This document shows positions 39,201-44,965 of a stretch of 64,000 bases of DNA, piece by piece (the stretch's first letter is position 1; each line of letters begins with the position of its first letter). The DNA is from Rhynchonema sp. JSB1_4 (taxonomy: Eukaryota > Nematoda > Chromadorea > Monhysterida > Xyalidae): positions 1-64,000 of the forward strand of contig JASAMV010002606.1 in assembly GCA_030248065.1 (NCBI GenBank), read 5' to 3'. The notes beneath the pieces were generated by a model, which saw only the letters and a program-made list of their open reading frames with translations, was not told the origin of the DNA and searched no databases. The translations under genes and the position numbers were made by a program.

Positions 39201-42200
39201 ATGCATTGTGGCGATTTTTGACAACATTGATGAAAAAACCACCTACTGACCGAAAAAATCGCCTAATGCCTATTTTAAGCAAAAATTGGGGAAATTTAGT
39301 GTACCAGTGTAACCCGGCTGGTGCTTAGTGTTATTTTGTACCATGGCCGGGGAAATTAGTGTGCCAATTCGGCGGACCGCTCCCTCAGGAAGTACCCTTG
39401 TATTCCAATGCTGTAGTTGGGGTTGGTGGGGGCGGTAGTATTCTTCAGCTTGATATCACCTTGAGCTCCCCAAAAAGGGCAGAAAACATGTTTTCGTTAC
39501 CAACATCAACACTGTTGTATGGCATCGAGAAATGTTTCAACGGCTGTACATGAGCGTGCTTGACGGCCTGGTTGCACTGACTTTTCTTTGCGGCCTAAAC
39601 AAACGTTCGAGCCTCTTCATAAAGCCCCTTTAAAATTCTAAATGATTGGCTACAATGTGTTGCAAAAACCGATCGTCTCACGAGAACAATCTGTTATTTA
39701 ATTTATGATTCATAATTTATGACCAGCCAGTAACCTTATTCTAATCCTTTTTCACACTTATAGATGGCTGCAGAGAGCGTTGCACAAGAAATTCACCATT
39801 GATCTGTTGTTGAGAGGCAGAATGGCTCAACAACGCACACAGTTTGGATCGAGCATGGTTAGATTTAGCTCACATTTTCTGATTGTGCGTTTAGATCACC
39901 ATCAGGAGCCAGTTTCTATTCGGTGTAGAAATTCTACCCGGGGTAGAATGTAAAATTCTACACTTCAGTTCAAATTTTCTACCCCTGTCCATAGTGAACT
40001 TGCATAATTCTACCCCCGTGAGTTTCTGTTCCAAAATGAAAGGTCCAAATTGACCCGGAAGTTGCTCAAAAGTGTAAAATATTAATTTGTACCCACCAAC
40101 TGAGCTGGGTAGAAATGTTTCCCTTGGGTTTGCGCTGCCGCGGCATAAGAGACCCACACCACCCACCCAAAGTTCGGCATTGGCATTTCTACAAATGGCG
40201 AAACATTTTTGGGTGTGACTGTCGCCTCACAATTTTTACCCCTCTGGCCTCTTTTTGCACTGGGATAGGGTGTAGAATTCTACACCAACGAATGGAAACT
40301 CAAATTCTGCCCAAGTTTATAACACGTAAATTTCTACCCGGGGTAGAATTCTACACCGAATAGAAACTGGCTCCAGGTGTTGACAATGTTTTGATTTTCT
40401 GTGACAGAAAATGTTTCGCTCAGCCCCTCTATGAGATTGTGCATTTCTGGTCATTGCTGGGCTGTCCAGATAAATGAACCGAAACAAAAACAAAAAAACG
40501 GATGCGGTAACTAACAATCAACTGGACAAAACGTTCAAATGTTGCAGGCGGCCGCACACAGGCTTGAACGACATCATTTTACATCACCCGAATCGTGTGC
40601 TGTTTGTGGTCGGATGCTGTGGGGTGTCGTTGTGAGACAAGGTGAGTGTGTGATTTCGGTCATGTGAGTTTTCGCATTACTGTTTCCATTATTTCTTTGG
40701 GTTTTTCTGATGTGTGAAAAGATTGATCACAGTTGATGGTGAAATTCAAGTTTGCCGTATGTGCGAGAAAGAAGCCAGGTAAAGACAAACTACACCAACA
40801 CGAGCCCGATTTCGAAGGTGGTGTGTATTCAAAACGAATAGAAAGAGAAAATCATCATGCTCCACTTTGTATTCTTCAACGTGTAACATTTTCCAAATCC
40901 GCAGCCACGTCAGAATGTTTCACTATTATGCCACCTGCGAAATCGAGCTCATGTTGGTGTAGTTTGCCCATACACGCGGTGGTGTTAGGTCGGAAATTGT
41001 CCTCGTCGGACGCCTGATGTTTCACTCACGAATGACCAGGCATGGAAGGCTGCGTGTGTTGTTCCATATTTTGTACTATTCTGAACATAAACCGAAATGA
41101 TTGATCAACACAAATACAGGCAGAATTTCCAGATAATAATCATCATTATGCGAACTGTATCGTAAATCTCTCGTACTACAGTGATTACTTCGCATTTGCA
41201 CGTCTTGTTTCTTCTTCTCACACACAGTGTGCACCCTCGCTGATGTTTCATTCAGGAATGACTCGGCATTGTAACTTTTGGCATGTTGCTCGGTACTGCT
41301 TGACCAGTGATGTAGTTGGGGGATATGGGGGGGGGGGTGGGAATACCCCCAAACCTGGGTCAGCTATCTATGTATGTTTACCGAAAAAAATGTATACCCC
41401 CATGCCCAGCTATCTATGTCTACCATGTCCGGACATCAACCAAAAAGTGTTGATTTAGTGTCAAAATGGCCATTTTATGGTCCAAAATGGTCAAATTTTC
41501 TCGTCATTTCACTAATATGCAGAAAATTACTCGTTTAAGGCCTATTTTAGCATAATTTACAATTATTTTTATACCCCTAACTTTGACCTCTGGACAAATC
41601 CACCCCCCACCCAAATCGGCATACCCGGCCAGCTATCTATGTCTACCACCCGGACCAACTGCATCACTGTGCTTGACCCCTGCCAAAAAAGTTGAGAGCT
41701 GCCAATCAAATCAGATAAAAGACCGAAAAAAATGTAAAAAGGAATACAGCGGATAATGGCAGAGCACCAGTTTGCGGCCCTGATGCTTTGACATGCGCAC
41801 ATGCGGTGGCCAGGATCGTGAATTTCTCAAATCTATAATGGACGCTTTTCTATCAGTGTCAATTGCCGCCCTATTTTCGTGAATCATTGCTTCGCAGGTC
41901 TCCGTTGTTCCAACTGTGGTTTCGCGTGCCACGAGCGTTGCGCGAACGAAGCGCCACAGAACTGTATGGCAGCACAAGTGAATCACAGTGGCACTGAACC
42001 ATCGAGTACAGATACACTTGATCGCGCGAGCACAACCGGCGACGCGCATGGCTCAACGCATCCGGTGGAGGAGTATGGAAGGGGTGACGCGATCAGACAG
42101 AGAATGCCACGCATACCCGAGACCAGATCTCATCAGGTTTGCCTGCAGATTTTGTGATCTTGCTTGATTTGCGTTTATCCTTGATGTGTTTTGAATTCAT

Positions 42201-43058
42201 CTTCTGCGAACCGGGTGTATATGATAAACACATAAGCGATGCTCTATAGGCAGCGTTTTCTTCTTTTATTAGTTACCCGTGTTGACTTGTTCCCTTAAGT
42301 CACCTTGATCGCTGGTGCGAATGCAAATGCACCCCTTGCTCACGTGACCTGAACAAATCCCAGCAGAGCTATATATTTCTGGTTGCTCCTGAGAATTTCT
42401 ATCCCTATCCAGGGCTACCTCATGAAACGCGGCGCGGGCATCATGAAAAACTGGAAGGCGCGCTGGTTCGTGCTCGATGTTCCTCGACATCAGGTGTGTT
42501 TATGTCAGCACCAATTTTCTCTTCCATTGCATTACACATTTTCTCTTAATTTGTATTCGGTACAGTTGCGCTACTACGACGGCATGCAAGACGATGAGCC
42601 GAAAGGGCACATTGATCTGGGCAATGTCGAGTCGGTGATGCTAATGCCCGCGCATGGACGACTCGATGGACACGTGTTTGAGGTTGGCTAAGCCGTTATG
42701 TGGTGTTGTGTTTTGATGATGCAACGCAAATGTTCTGTACGTGGTGTAAATGTGCACGATATTTTCCGGAATTGATCCCAGCTCGTAATCAATAATCGAA
42801 ACATTCGTAAAAGATCCATCAACGTAACGATGGCGATGATTGATGTTTCAGCTGTGCTATAAATAGCAGAGCTGGTGCGGATCAAATTAGTATTACGTAT
42901 TTCACCGCTCCACATAATGAAACCCATAATGAAAAAAAGAAAGGACACAATAATACTATTTTCAGATGCGCACACAACGTCGCTCCTATATGTTGATGGC
43001 GTACGCGAAAAATGAAGCCGAGGAATGGGTAGAGAAAATACAGGCCTGTTTACAGTGA
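3250..43058 (+). CDS. Sbf: Sbf / MTMR5-MTMR13-like DENN-myotubularin pseudophosphatase
   Basis: Exons as I resolve them: 3250-3400, 7032-7117, 7344-7479, 8405-8526, 9091-9244, 9663-9746, 11475-11610, 13254-13362, 13438-13551, 13813-13908, 14166-14279, 14381-14455, 14550-14603, 14680-14778, 14859-14960, 15424-15636, 16143-16295, 16368-16436, 21770-21955, 22383-22445, 22765-22898, 23110-23196, 24287-24438, 25063-25256, 26507-26735, 26986-27137, 27546-27736, 28783-28939, 29338-29498, 29832-29912, 29977-30101, 30520-30657, 31373-31528, 32308-32567, 32922-33098, 33438-33560, 34024-34191, 34720-34827, 34906-34987, 35074-35156, 35230-35380, 38069-38214, 38679-38821, 39764-39857, 40548-40641, 41898-42136, 42413-42493, 42566-42682, 42966-43058. 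These join in one frame: 6432 nt, 2143 residues plus stop, somewhat longer than vertebrate MTMR5/13 (about 1850-1890). Family members activate Rab GTPases through the DENN module and pair with active myotubularins on endosomal membranes. The start at 3250 puts Met about 37 residues before the conserved DYFAVIGFD. Confidence 0.93.
3625..4069. mobile_element. hAT-like MITE inside the CCAATA element
   Basis: A 445-bp insertion with ends CAGTGTAGTTCCTGG and CCAGGAACTACACTG. The exact duplication ACCCAATA at 3617-3624 and 4070-4077 is cut from the host repeat. It belongs to the same family as the outermost element (3439) and as the diverged copy at 39028-39400. It contains C-rich/G-rich direct repeats at about 3980-4060. 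Confidence 0.9.
4828..5256. mobile_element. hAT-like MITE inside the CCAATA element (AAAACCGTTTT type)
   Basis: A 429-bp insertion with ends TATACTTGCG and CGCAAGTATA and the exact duplication CATAAACC (4820-4827 and 5257-5264). The body contains many short self-complementary blocks of the type GGAAAAAAAACCGTTTTTTT. Diverged relatives occur at about 31535-31880 and 35575-35970. Confidence 0.88.
5553..6366. mobile_element. hAT-like MITE with CCCTACCCGCCCCG repeats
   Basis: Ends are CAGTGCTGTGGC and GCCACAGCACTG. The exact duplication GACGTACC is at 5545-5552 and 6367-6374. The left target copy overlaps the target copy of the neighbouring 3510-5540 element, so both inserted into the same few bases of the outer element. 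The right half consists of repeats of CCCTACCCGCCCCG. A 377-bp element is inserted near its left end. Confidence 0.88.
5565..5941. mobile_element. innermost hAT-like MITE with GGTACCTTGCAACC repeats
   Basis: Ends are CAGTGTAGTGGC and GCCACTACACTG. The exact duplication GCTGTGGC is at 5557-5564 and 5942-5949, within the terminal repeat of the surrounding element. Both sides hold direct repeats of GTACCTTGCAACC. Confidence 0.9.
6581..7031. other. remainder of Sbf intron 1
   Basis: AT-rich intron sequence up to the acceptor of exon 2. Short direct repeats of GGGTT-GGGACAA type occur at about 6910-6970. No element ends are recognised. Confidence 0.4.
7516..8011. mobile_element. TAGGGTTAG-ended MITE, copy 1 (Sbf intron 3)
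   Basis: A 496-bp element with ends TAGGGTTAGAGGTCGGGGG and TCTCTCTAACCCTA. The exact 8-bp duplication GTTAATAC is at 7508-7515 and 8012-8019. The outer quarters are packed with the 7-mer CCCGACA; the middle (about 7690-7870) is AT-rich and shared with copies 2 and 3. No reading frame of interest. Confidence 0.92.
8020..8404. other. rest of Sbf intron 3
   Basis: Contains a CCCC-rich stretch at 8160-8280 and an AT-rich block near 8040-8110 (GGCTAAAAATCGG) that recurs at about 23420-23450. This is probably a degraded repeat; its ends were not found. Confidence 0.35.
9406..9591. mobile_element. Tc1/mariner-like MITE, family T copy 1 (Sbf intron 5)
   Basis: About 186 bp, with imperfect inverted ends of about 31 bp of the type GGCAAACTACGCCAACACGA. 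In this and three other copies a TA dinucleotide lies exactly two bases outside each end, the pattern expected of a TA target duplication. No coding capacity. Confidence 0.85.
9925..11011. mobile_element. 1.1-kb palindromic (foldback) element, Sbf intron 6
   Basis: Two arms of about 500 bp are nearly perfect inverted copies around a short centre near 10440-10500. The ends read TTAAAGCTGCTGGTCAAC and, on the complement, TTAAAGGTGCTGGTCAAC. TTAA at both tips suggests a piggyBac-like target. ORFs in it are symmetrical by-products. It lies directly against another palindrome at 11012-11266. Confidence 0.8.
11012..11266. mobile_element. short palindromic element next to the 1.1-kb palindrome
   Basis: Inverted arms of about 85 bp: AAACCAGCCATGCACACC at the left pairs with the complement ending at 11266, and TTACTGTAGCCACGTC pairs with its partner near 11190. 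The bases just outside (AAAGCC left, GCCTTTA right) also pair, so its true edges may overlap the neighbour's terminus. Confidence 0.7.
11690..12207. mobile_element. TAGGGTTAG-ended MITE, copy 2 (Sbf intron 7)
   Basis: 518 bp, the longest of the three copies, with one or two more CCCGACA units per block. The exact duplication GTAAGGAC is at 11682-11689 and 12208-12215. Same termini and same AT-rich core as copies 1 and 3. Confidence 0.92.
12246..12749. mobile_element. hAT-like MITE ending CAGGGTTGGGCAAA (Sbf intron 7)
   Basis: 504 bp with matching inverted ends CAGGGTTGGGCAAA and GTTTGCCCAACCCTG. The exact palindromic duplication GTCTAGAC (12238-12245 and 12750-12757) fits the hAT target preference for TCTAGA-like sites. 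The body contains runs of the type AAAACGTTTT. Confidence 0.92.
13045..13226. mobile_element. 180-bp inverted-repeat element (Sbf intron 7)
   Basis: AAGGCCGCTCTCTGACAAAA at the left pairs with the complement ending GCGGCCTAA at the right; the arms are about 40 bp. The right end lies only about 28 bp before the acceptor of Sbf exon 8, so that exon's polypyrimidine and branch region is next to the element. Confidence 0.75.
16593..18931. mobile_element. 2.3-kb palindromic element, family B (Sbf intron 18)
   Basis: The arms of about 1.1 kb are inverted copies meeting near 17830. The ends GGGTGATATTTTCGAAACGG are shared with the 226-bp element at 2213-2438. The arms encode mirror ORFs (for example [19 protein letters not shown] in both) that I do not recognise and that look like by-products of the symmetry. 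A 204-bp element has inserted in the left arm only. Confidence 0.85.
16781..16984. mobile_element. TTAA-target MITE within the left palindrome arm
   Basis: Inverted ends of about 25 bp (GCTGGTTGCAC then GCGTTT). It is flanked by TTAG (16777-16780) and TTAA (16985-16988). The matching place in the other arm, near 18730, holds one TTAA and no insert, so the empty site is visible in the same molecule. Confidence 0.82.
19776..20148. mobile_element. inner palindrome 1
   Basis: GCAGCCATG then CTGAATACGATATTCGGCTA pairs with the complement near 20110-20148; the arms are about 110 bp with mismatches. It lies inside the 19142-21647 palindrome. Confidence 0.65.
20293..21148. mobile_element. inner palindrome 2, GGGGCC-rich
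   Basis: The ends read TTAGGGCGCGCCCATGTAGG at the left and, on the complement, TTAAGGGCGCGCCCATGTAG. Each arm, about 270 bp, carries runs of GGGGCC/GGCCCT. An unrelated-looking centre of about 300 bp is AT-rich. The TTA(A) tips again suggest a TTAA target. The element at 63570-63935 has a similar start. Confidence 0.8.
23667..23833. mobile_element. Tc1/mariner-like MITE, family T copy 2 (Sbf intron 22)
   Basis: The most diverged of the five copies: the left end is GGCCAACCACGCCAACACGG, and the right end has lost about 12 bases after GTCGGGCTCG. The outer TA pattern is recognisable but off by one base at the right. Confidence 0.7.
25607..26375. mobile_element. hAT-like MITE ending CAGGGTTGGA (Sbf intron 24)
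   Basis: 769 bp, with inverted ends CAGGGTTGGA and TCCAACCCTG (via ATTCCAACCCTG) and the exact duplication CCTGCGTC (25599-25606 and 26376-26383). Subterminal regions are A/T homopolymer blocks, as in the elements at 36137 and 61715. Confidence 0.9.
26507..27736 (+). other. Sbf exons 25-27: GRAM domain
   Basis: [19 protein letters not shown] in exon 25, about residues 962-1037, is the classic GRAM core. Exon 26 continues with the strand carrying MSKEKRISV and the exon-end motif [10 protein letters not shown]. Exon 27 closes with [20 protein letters not shown]. In myotubularins the GRAM (PH-GRAM) domain binds phosphoinositides and positions the protein on membranes. The order after SBF2 and before the phosphatase-like part agrees with the family. 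Confidence 0.9.
27808..28273. mobile_element. TAGGGTTAG-ended MITE, copy 3 (Sbf intron 27)
   Basis: 466 bp, the shortest copy. The exact duplication GTCCTGTT is at 27800-27807 and 28274-28281. The element sits about 70 bp after the end of Sbf exon 27. Confidence 0.92.
28783..34827 (+). other. Sbf exons 28-38: inactive myotubularin phosphatase domain
   Basis: Landmarks are [73 protein letters not shown] and [19 protein letters not shown]. The active-site loop, about residues 1595-1602 in exon 36, reads LEDGWDV where active myotubularins have CSDGWDR. The nucleophilic Cys and the catalytic Arg are both replaced, as in vertebrate MTMR5/13, so this is a pseudophosphatase. Exons 33 and 34 encode a Ser/Thr-rich insert ([19 protein letters not shown] and onward) of roughly 130 residues that looks disordered. 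It may account for part of the extra length over vertebrate homologues. Confidence 0.9.
31535..31880. mobile_element. diverged relative of the 4828-5256 MITE (Sbf intron 33)
   Basis: Shares AAAAAACTGTTTT-type blocks, a GCTGGAAAAGTATT segment and the order of blocks with 4828-5256 and with about 35575-35970. The ends are eroded (TACACTTGCC left, CCAGTATA right). The flanks TGTTTGCG and AGTTTGGG agree in 6 of 8 bases, so this is probably an old insertion. Confidence 0.55.
35575..35970. mobile_element. second diverged relative of the 4828-5256 MITE (Sbf intron 41)
   Basis: Block order as at 31535-31880, including ACTGGAAAAGTATT near 35895 and AAATAAAGAACGG near 35957. The left end TATACTGGC is recognisable; no target duplication is found. 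Confidence 0.5.
36137..36857. mobile_element. hAT-like MITE ending CAGGGTTG (Sbf intron 41)
   Basis: 721 bp, with inverted ends CAGGGTTG and CAACCCTG and the exact duplication CAAGTGAC (36129-36136 and 36858-36865). The central 450 bp is nearly identical to 62570-63110, so the two copies are recent relatives. Confidence 0.92.
36996..37114. mobile_element. 119-bp hAT-like MITE (Sbf intron 41)
   Basis: Ends are CAGTGGTGTCGTTGGG and CCCCCCTAACGACACCACTG. The exact duplication TCTGAGAA is at 36988-36995 and 37115-37122. It is the smallest complete element in the window. Confidence 0.92.
37123..38068. other. rest of Sbf intron 41
   Basis: No complete element is recognised. A block near 37515-37680 (ACAAGACCGGGTG, then ACGGACA) resembles 8725-8870, which suggests another dispersed repeat with unknown ends. 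Confidence 0.4.
39028..39400. mobile_element. diverged hAT-like MITE related to 3625-4069 (Sbf intron 43)
   Basis: About 373 bp. The internal order (TTAGTGT repeats, AAAAAGTCA, GGACAAAATTCTCC, ATTTTAAGCAAAAATTG) follows the 3625-4069 element. The flanks TATTCCAG (39020-39027) and TATTCCAA (39401-39408) agree in 7 of 8 bases, as expected of an older insertion. Confidence 0.75.
39905..40374. mobile_element. MITE with 40-bp inverted ends (Sbf intron 44)
   Basis: Ends are GGAGCCAGTTTCTATTCGGT and its complement, continuing with GTAGAA and TTCTACCCCGGG repeats in both arms. The interior has further TTCTACCC blocks. No target duplication could be fixed. Confidence 0.8.
40784..40968. mobile_element. 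Tc1/mariner-like MITE, family T copy 3 (Sbf intron 45)
   Basis: The left end is GACAAACTACACCAACACGA and the right end is its complement ending GTTTGCC. TA lies two bases outside each end. It is about 185 bp, close to copy 4 in its interior. Confidence 0.88.
41305..41669. mobile_element. hAT-like MITE ending CAGTGATG (Sbf intron 45)
   Basis: 365 bp, with ends CAGTGATGTAGTTGG and CCAACTGCATCACTG and the exact duplication TGCTTGAC (41297-41304 and 41670-41677). The interior repeats CAGCTATCTATGTCTACC. Confidence 0.92.
42413..43058 (+). other. Sbf exons 47-49: C-terminal PH domain and stop
   Basis: [38 protein letters not shown] and [12 protein letters not shown] are the start, middle and C-terminal helix of a PH domain, about residues 2048-2143. 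They match the end of MTMR5/13, which closes in the same way a few residues after the helix. The stop codon TGA is at 43056-43058. Confidence 0.93.
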
Positions 43059-44965
43059 TCGATGATATGATTCGATGCATTATTATTATTATGTGCCAAT
43101 AATATTAATTTTTGTGCATCCAACATATCTATCTCCGTGAATTTTTGGACATTTTCTGTGGGCATTTTTTGCTTTACGATAGATGCCAGTGGTGTGTTGT
43201 GAGCTTACAGTGCGACCTAATTACACTCTCAGTTCTGCTTCTTTATCTAGTTTTCATGGTTGATGGTTGTTACATTATAGTAGAAATTGTTTGCAGCTAT
43301 TAGCATGCACTGCAGTGACATTCAAGATTGCGAAATTTCGTGGCGCATTATTTCGCAATTCCCATCGTTTTTTTTTCAAGTTCTGGTTTGTCGAGCTCAT
43401 GAATTACCATTGTTTATTCGCAGGTGTGTTGCTCAGCTGTTCTATGTATTTTGTTGTCAGTTGTTTCCATGATAATTTTTGTCTGATCGTAACTTCATTA
43501 CTACCCAGGTCAGGTGAAAGCTCTTTTGGCCACTGTTCAAAATTTTGCCATCTTTTTGCTGTTTCCATGTACAGCATGCATCCCCAAACGCGCCAGAATT
43601 GTGCCTATTTTTATACATTGTACACGTGTATTAACATTTGTCCGTTTTGTCATTGTTTAAAGTTTGTGCTGCAATGAGAATTCCGTAATCTGCTGGTGAT
43701 AACGATCTAACGCTTTTTTAAAATTTTTGGCTAAACTATTCCCATCTCAGCTCAAATTATCGCGCTTGTTTGATGTATGTGAGGTGTACATAAAGGTGCA
43801 TGTTATGGTTTTTGGTATTTGTGGAGCAACGTTTTCAGCTATTGTGCTAAATAGTCACTTGTTTATATTTTATTGTCTCGGTTATCTTTTTTAGGCACTT
43901 ACCTTTATCTTTCAGCATTATCTCATTAGTTATCATGATCTATCTATATGTTTATGATCAATATCGTGTATAATTCCTAAAACGTTATCCGTGAAGAAAA
44001 TAAAGAGCAATTCGTTCTCACAGCTGTCTTTTTCGATTAGCTGTCTAAATGTTCCGCTCTGCGTGCACCATGCTGAAACTGGACCACGTTTGAAAAGTAC
44101 CTATCTAGCCCTCGATTGGCTTTAGACCTAATCTTACGTTCCAACTTTTTGTTCTAACCGAACTCCAAATCATAAGTTATGCCAATCTATGCTTGCCTCC
44201 CGCTGAGTACCATATGTGTTTTTTCAACGCGGGCAAGTTTTCTCCAAACATGGTGTGCACGCCTTCGTCAGATTGGGTTTGACAGGAGACAGCTGGCTAA
44301 AAAATTGGGGGTCGCTTAGACTTATCCGAACTTATTTCAAAGTAACTGTCATGCAGGTTATTGGCGCAGGGTCCGTCCCTTGCTTTTTCTCCGCAGCAGT
44401 TTTCCCAACGACGCGTGCACCTACACAACGTGCATATGGTCTAATTTCAAGCCGCCGACGCTGCCATGGTAGTCAGTGTGCATGAATAATGTTTGCTGGT
44501 TCATTATGGGCACTGTTTATTGGTAGGAAAAGCAAATATTGGCGGCTACATAAAGGTGCACTGCACTCCAGGTACCAGGTGAGGTGTCTATATTATGTAC
44601 AACAGCTCGCTGGTGGTTTCGGTTGGCGCTTTTTTGTATAATGCTGTGCTTCTGTTGGAAACTAGCTGGGTAATTTGAGGAGATAGTTCGTGCGCTCCTT
44701 TTTTATAAGGTGTACGGTACTTAGGACTCGTTTGTCTGGAAGTAACGAACCGTTGTGCTTTGGTTGGTATGATTTGAAAACGGCGAAAAACTGGAGTTTG
44801 AGTTCCAAACGCGGTAATTACACGTGGGAATTGACAGTGTTTGCGTCTGTTAGAAACACAGGGATATTTCCACGTGATCTTCATTGCTTTTCACAGAATT
44901 TTAGGTGCGGGTAATTCTTGAGAAGTTGGTATTCGACTTGATTCGCGGTAAAAGTTCGTTAAATC
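43059..44965. other. Sbf 3' UTR, intergenic region and Ir25a upstream flank
   Basis: About 1.9 kb of T-rich sequence after the Sbf stop. The Sbf 3' UTR probably ends near the AATAAA at 43999-44004. The stretch 44050-44965 should contain the Ir25a promoter and 5' UTR, but I find no clear core promoter element. No further exons or element ends were recognised. Confidence 0.5.
43999..44004 (+). promoter_or_regulatory. candidate poly(A) signal of Sbf
   Basis: AATAAA about 940 bp after the stop codon, with a T/G-rich stretch following (GCTGTCTTTTT near 44025). Confidence 0.45.

Larger units (their letters stand above)
34906..39857 (+). other. Sbf exons 39-44: end of phosphatase fold, coiled coil, linker
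   Basis: Exons 39-41 complete the phosphatase-like region ([21 protein letters not shown] is split over two exons; then [15 protein letters not shown]). Exons 42-43 carry [12 protein letters not shown] and a heptad-like stretch, [17 protein letters not shown], equivalent to the short coiled coil through which MTMR5/13 dimerise with MTMR2. Exon 43 was extended to 38821 because only that donor keeps frame with exon 44, which starts [10 protein letters not shown] after a shared Arg codon. The exact exon 43-44 junction is the least certain point of this gene. Confidence 0.75.
40548..42136 (+). other. Sbf exons 45-46: C1 zinc finger
   Basis: The two exons together spell a full C1 signature: H-x12-C-x2-C-x14-C-x2-C-x4-H-x2-C-x7-C, with [18 protein letters not shown] in exon 45 and [15 protein letters not shown] in exon 46. 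C1 domains bind zinc and often diacylglycerol or acidic membranes. The typical DAG-binding QG motif is present (RQG-L). The domain sits just before the PH domain. As far as I recall, vertebrate MTMR5/13 lack it while some invertebrate Sbf proteins have one. Exon 46 then adds about 50 residues of hydrophilic linker. Confidence 0.9.
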
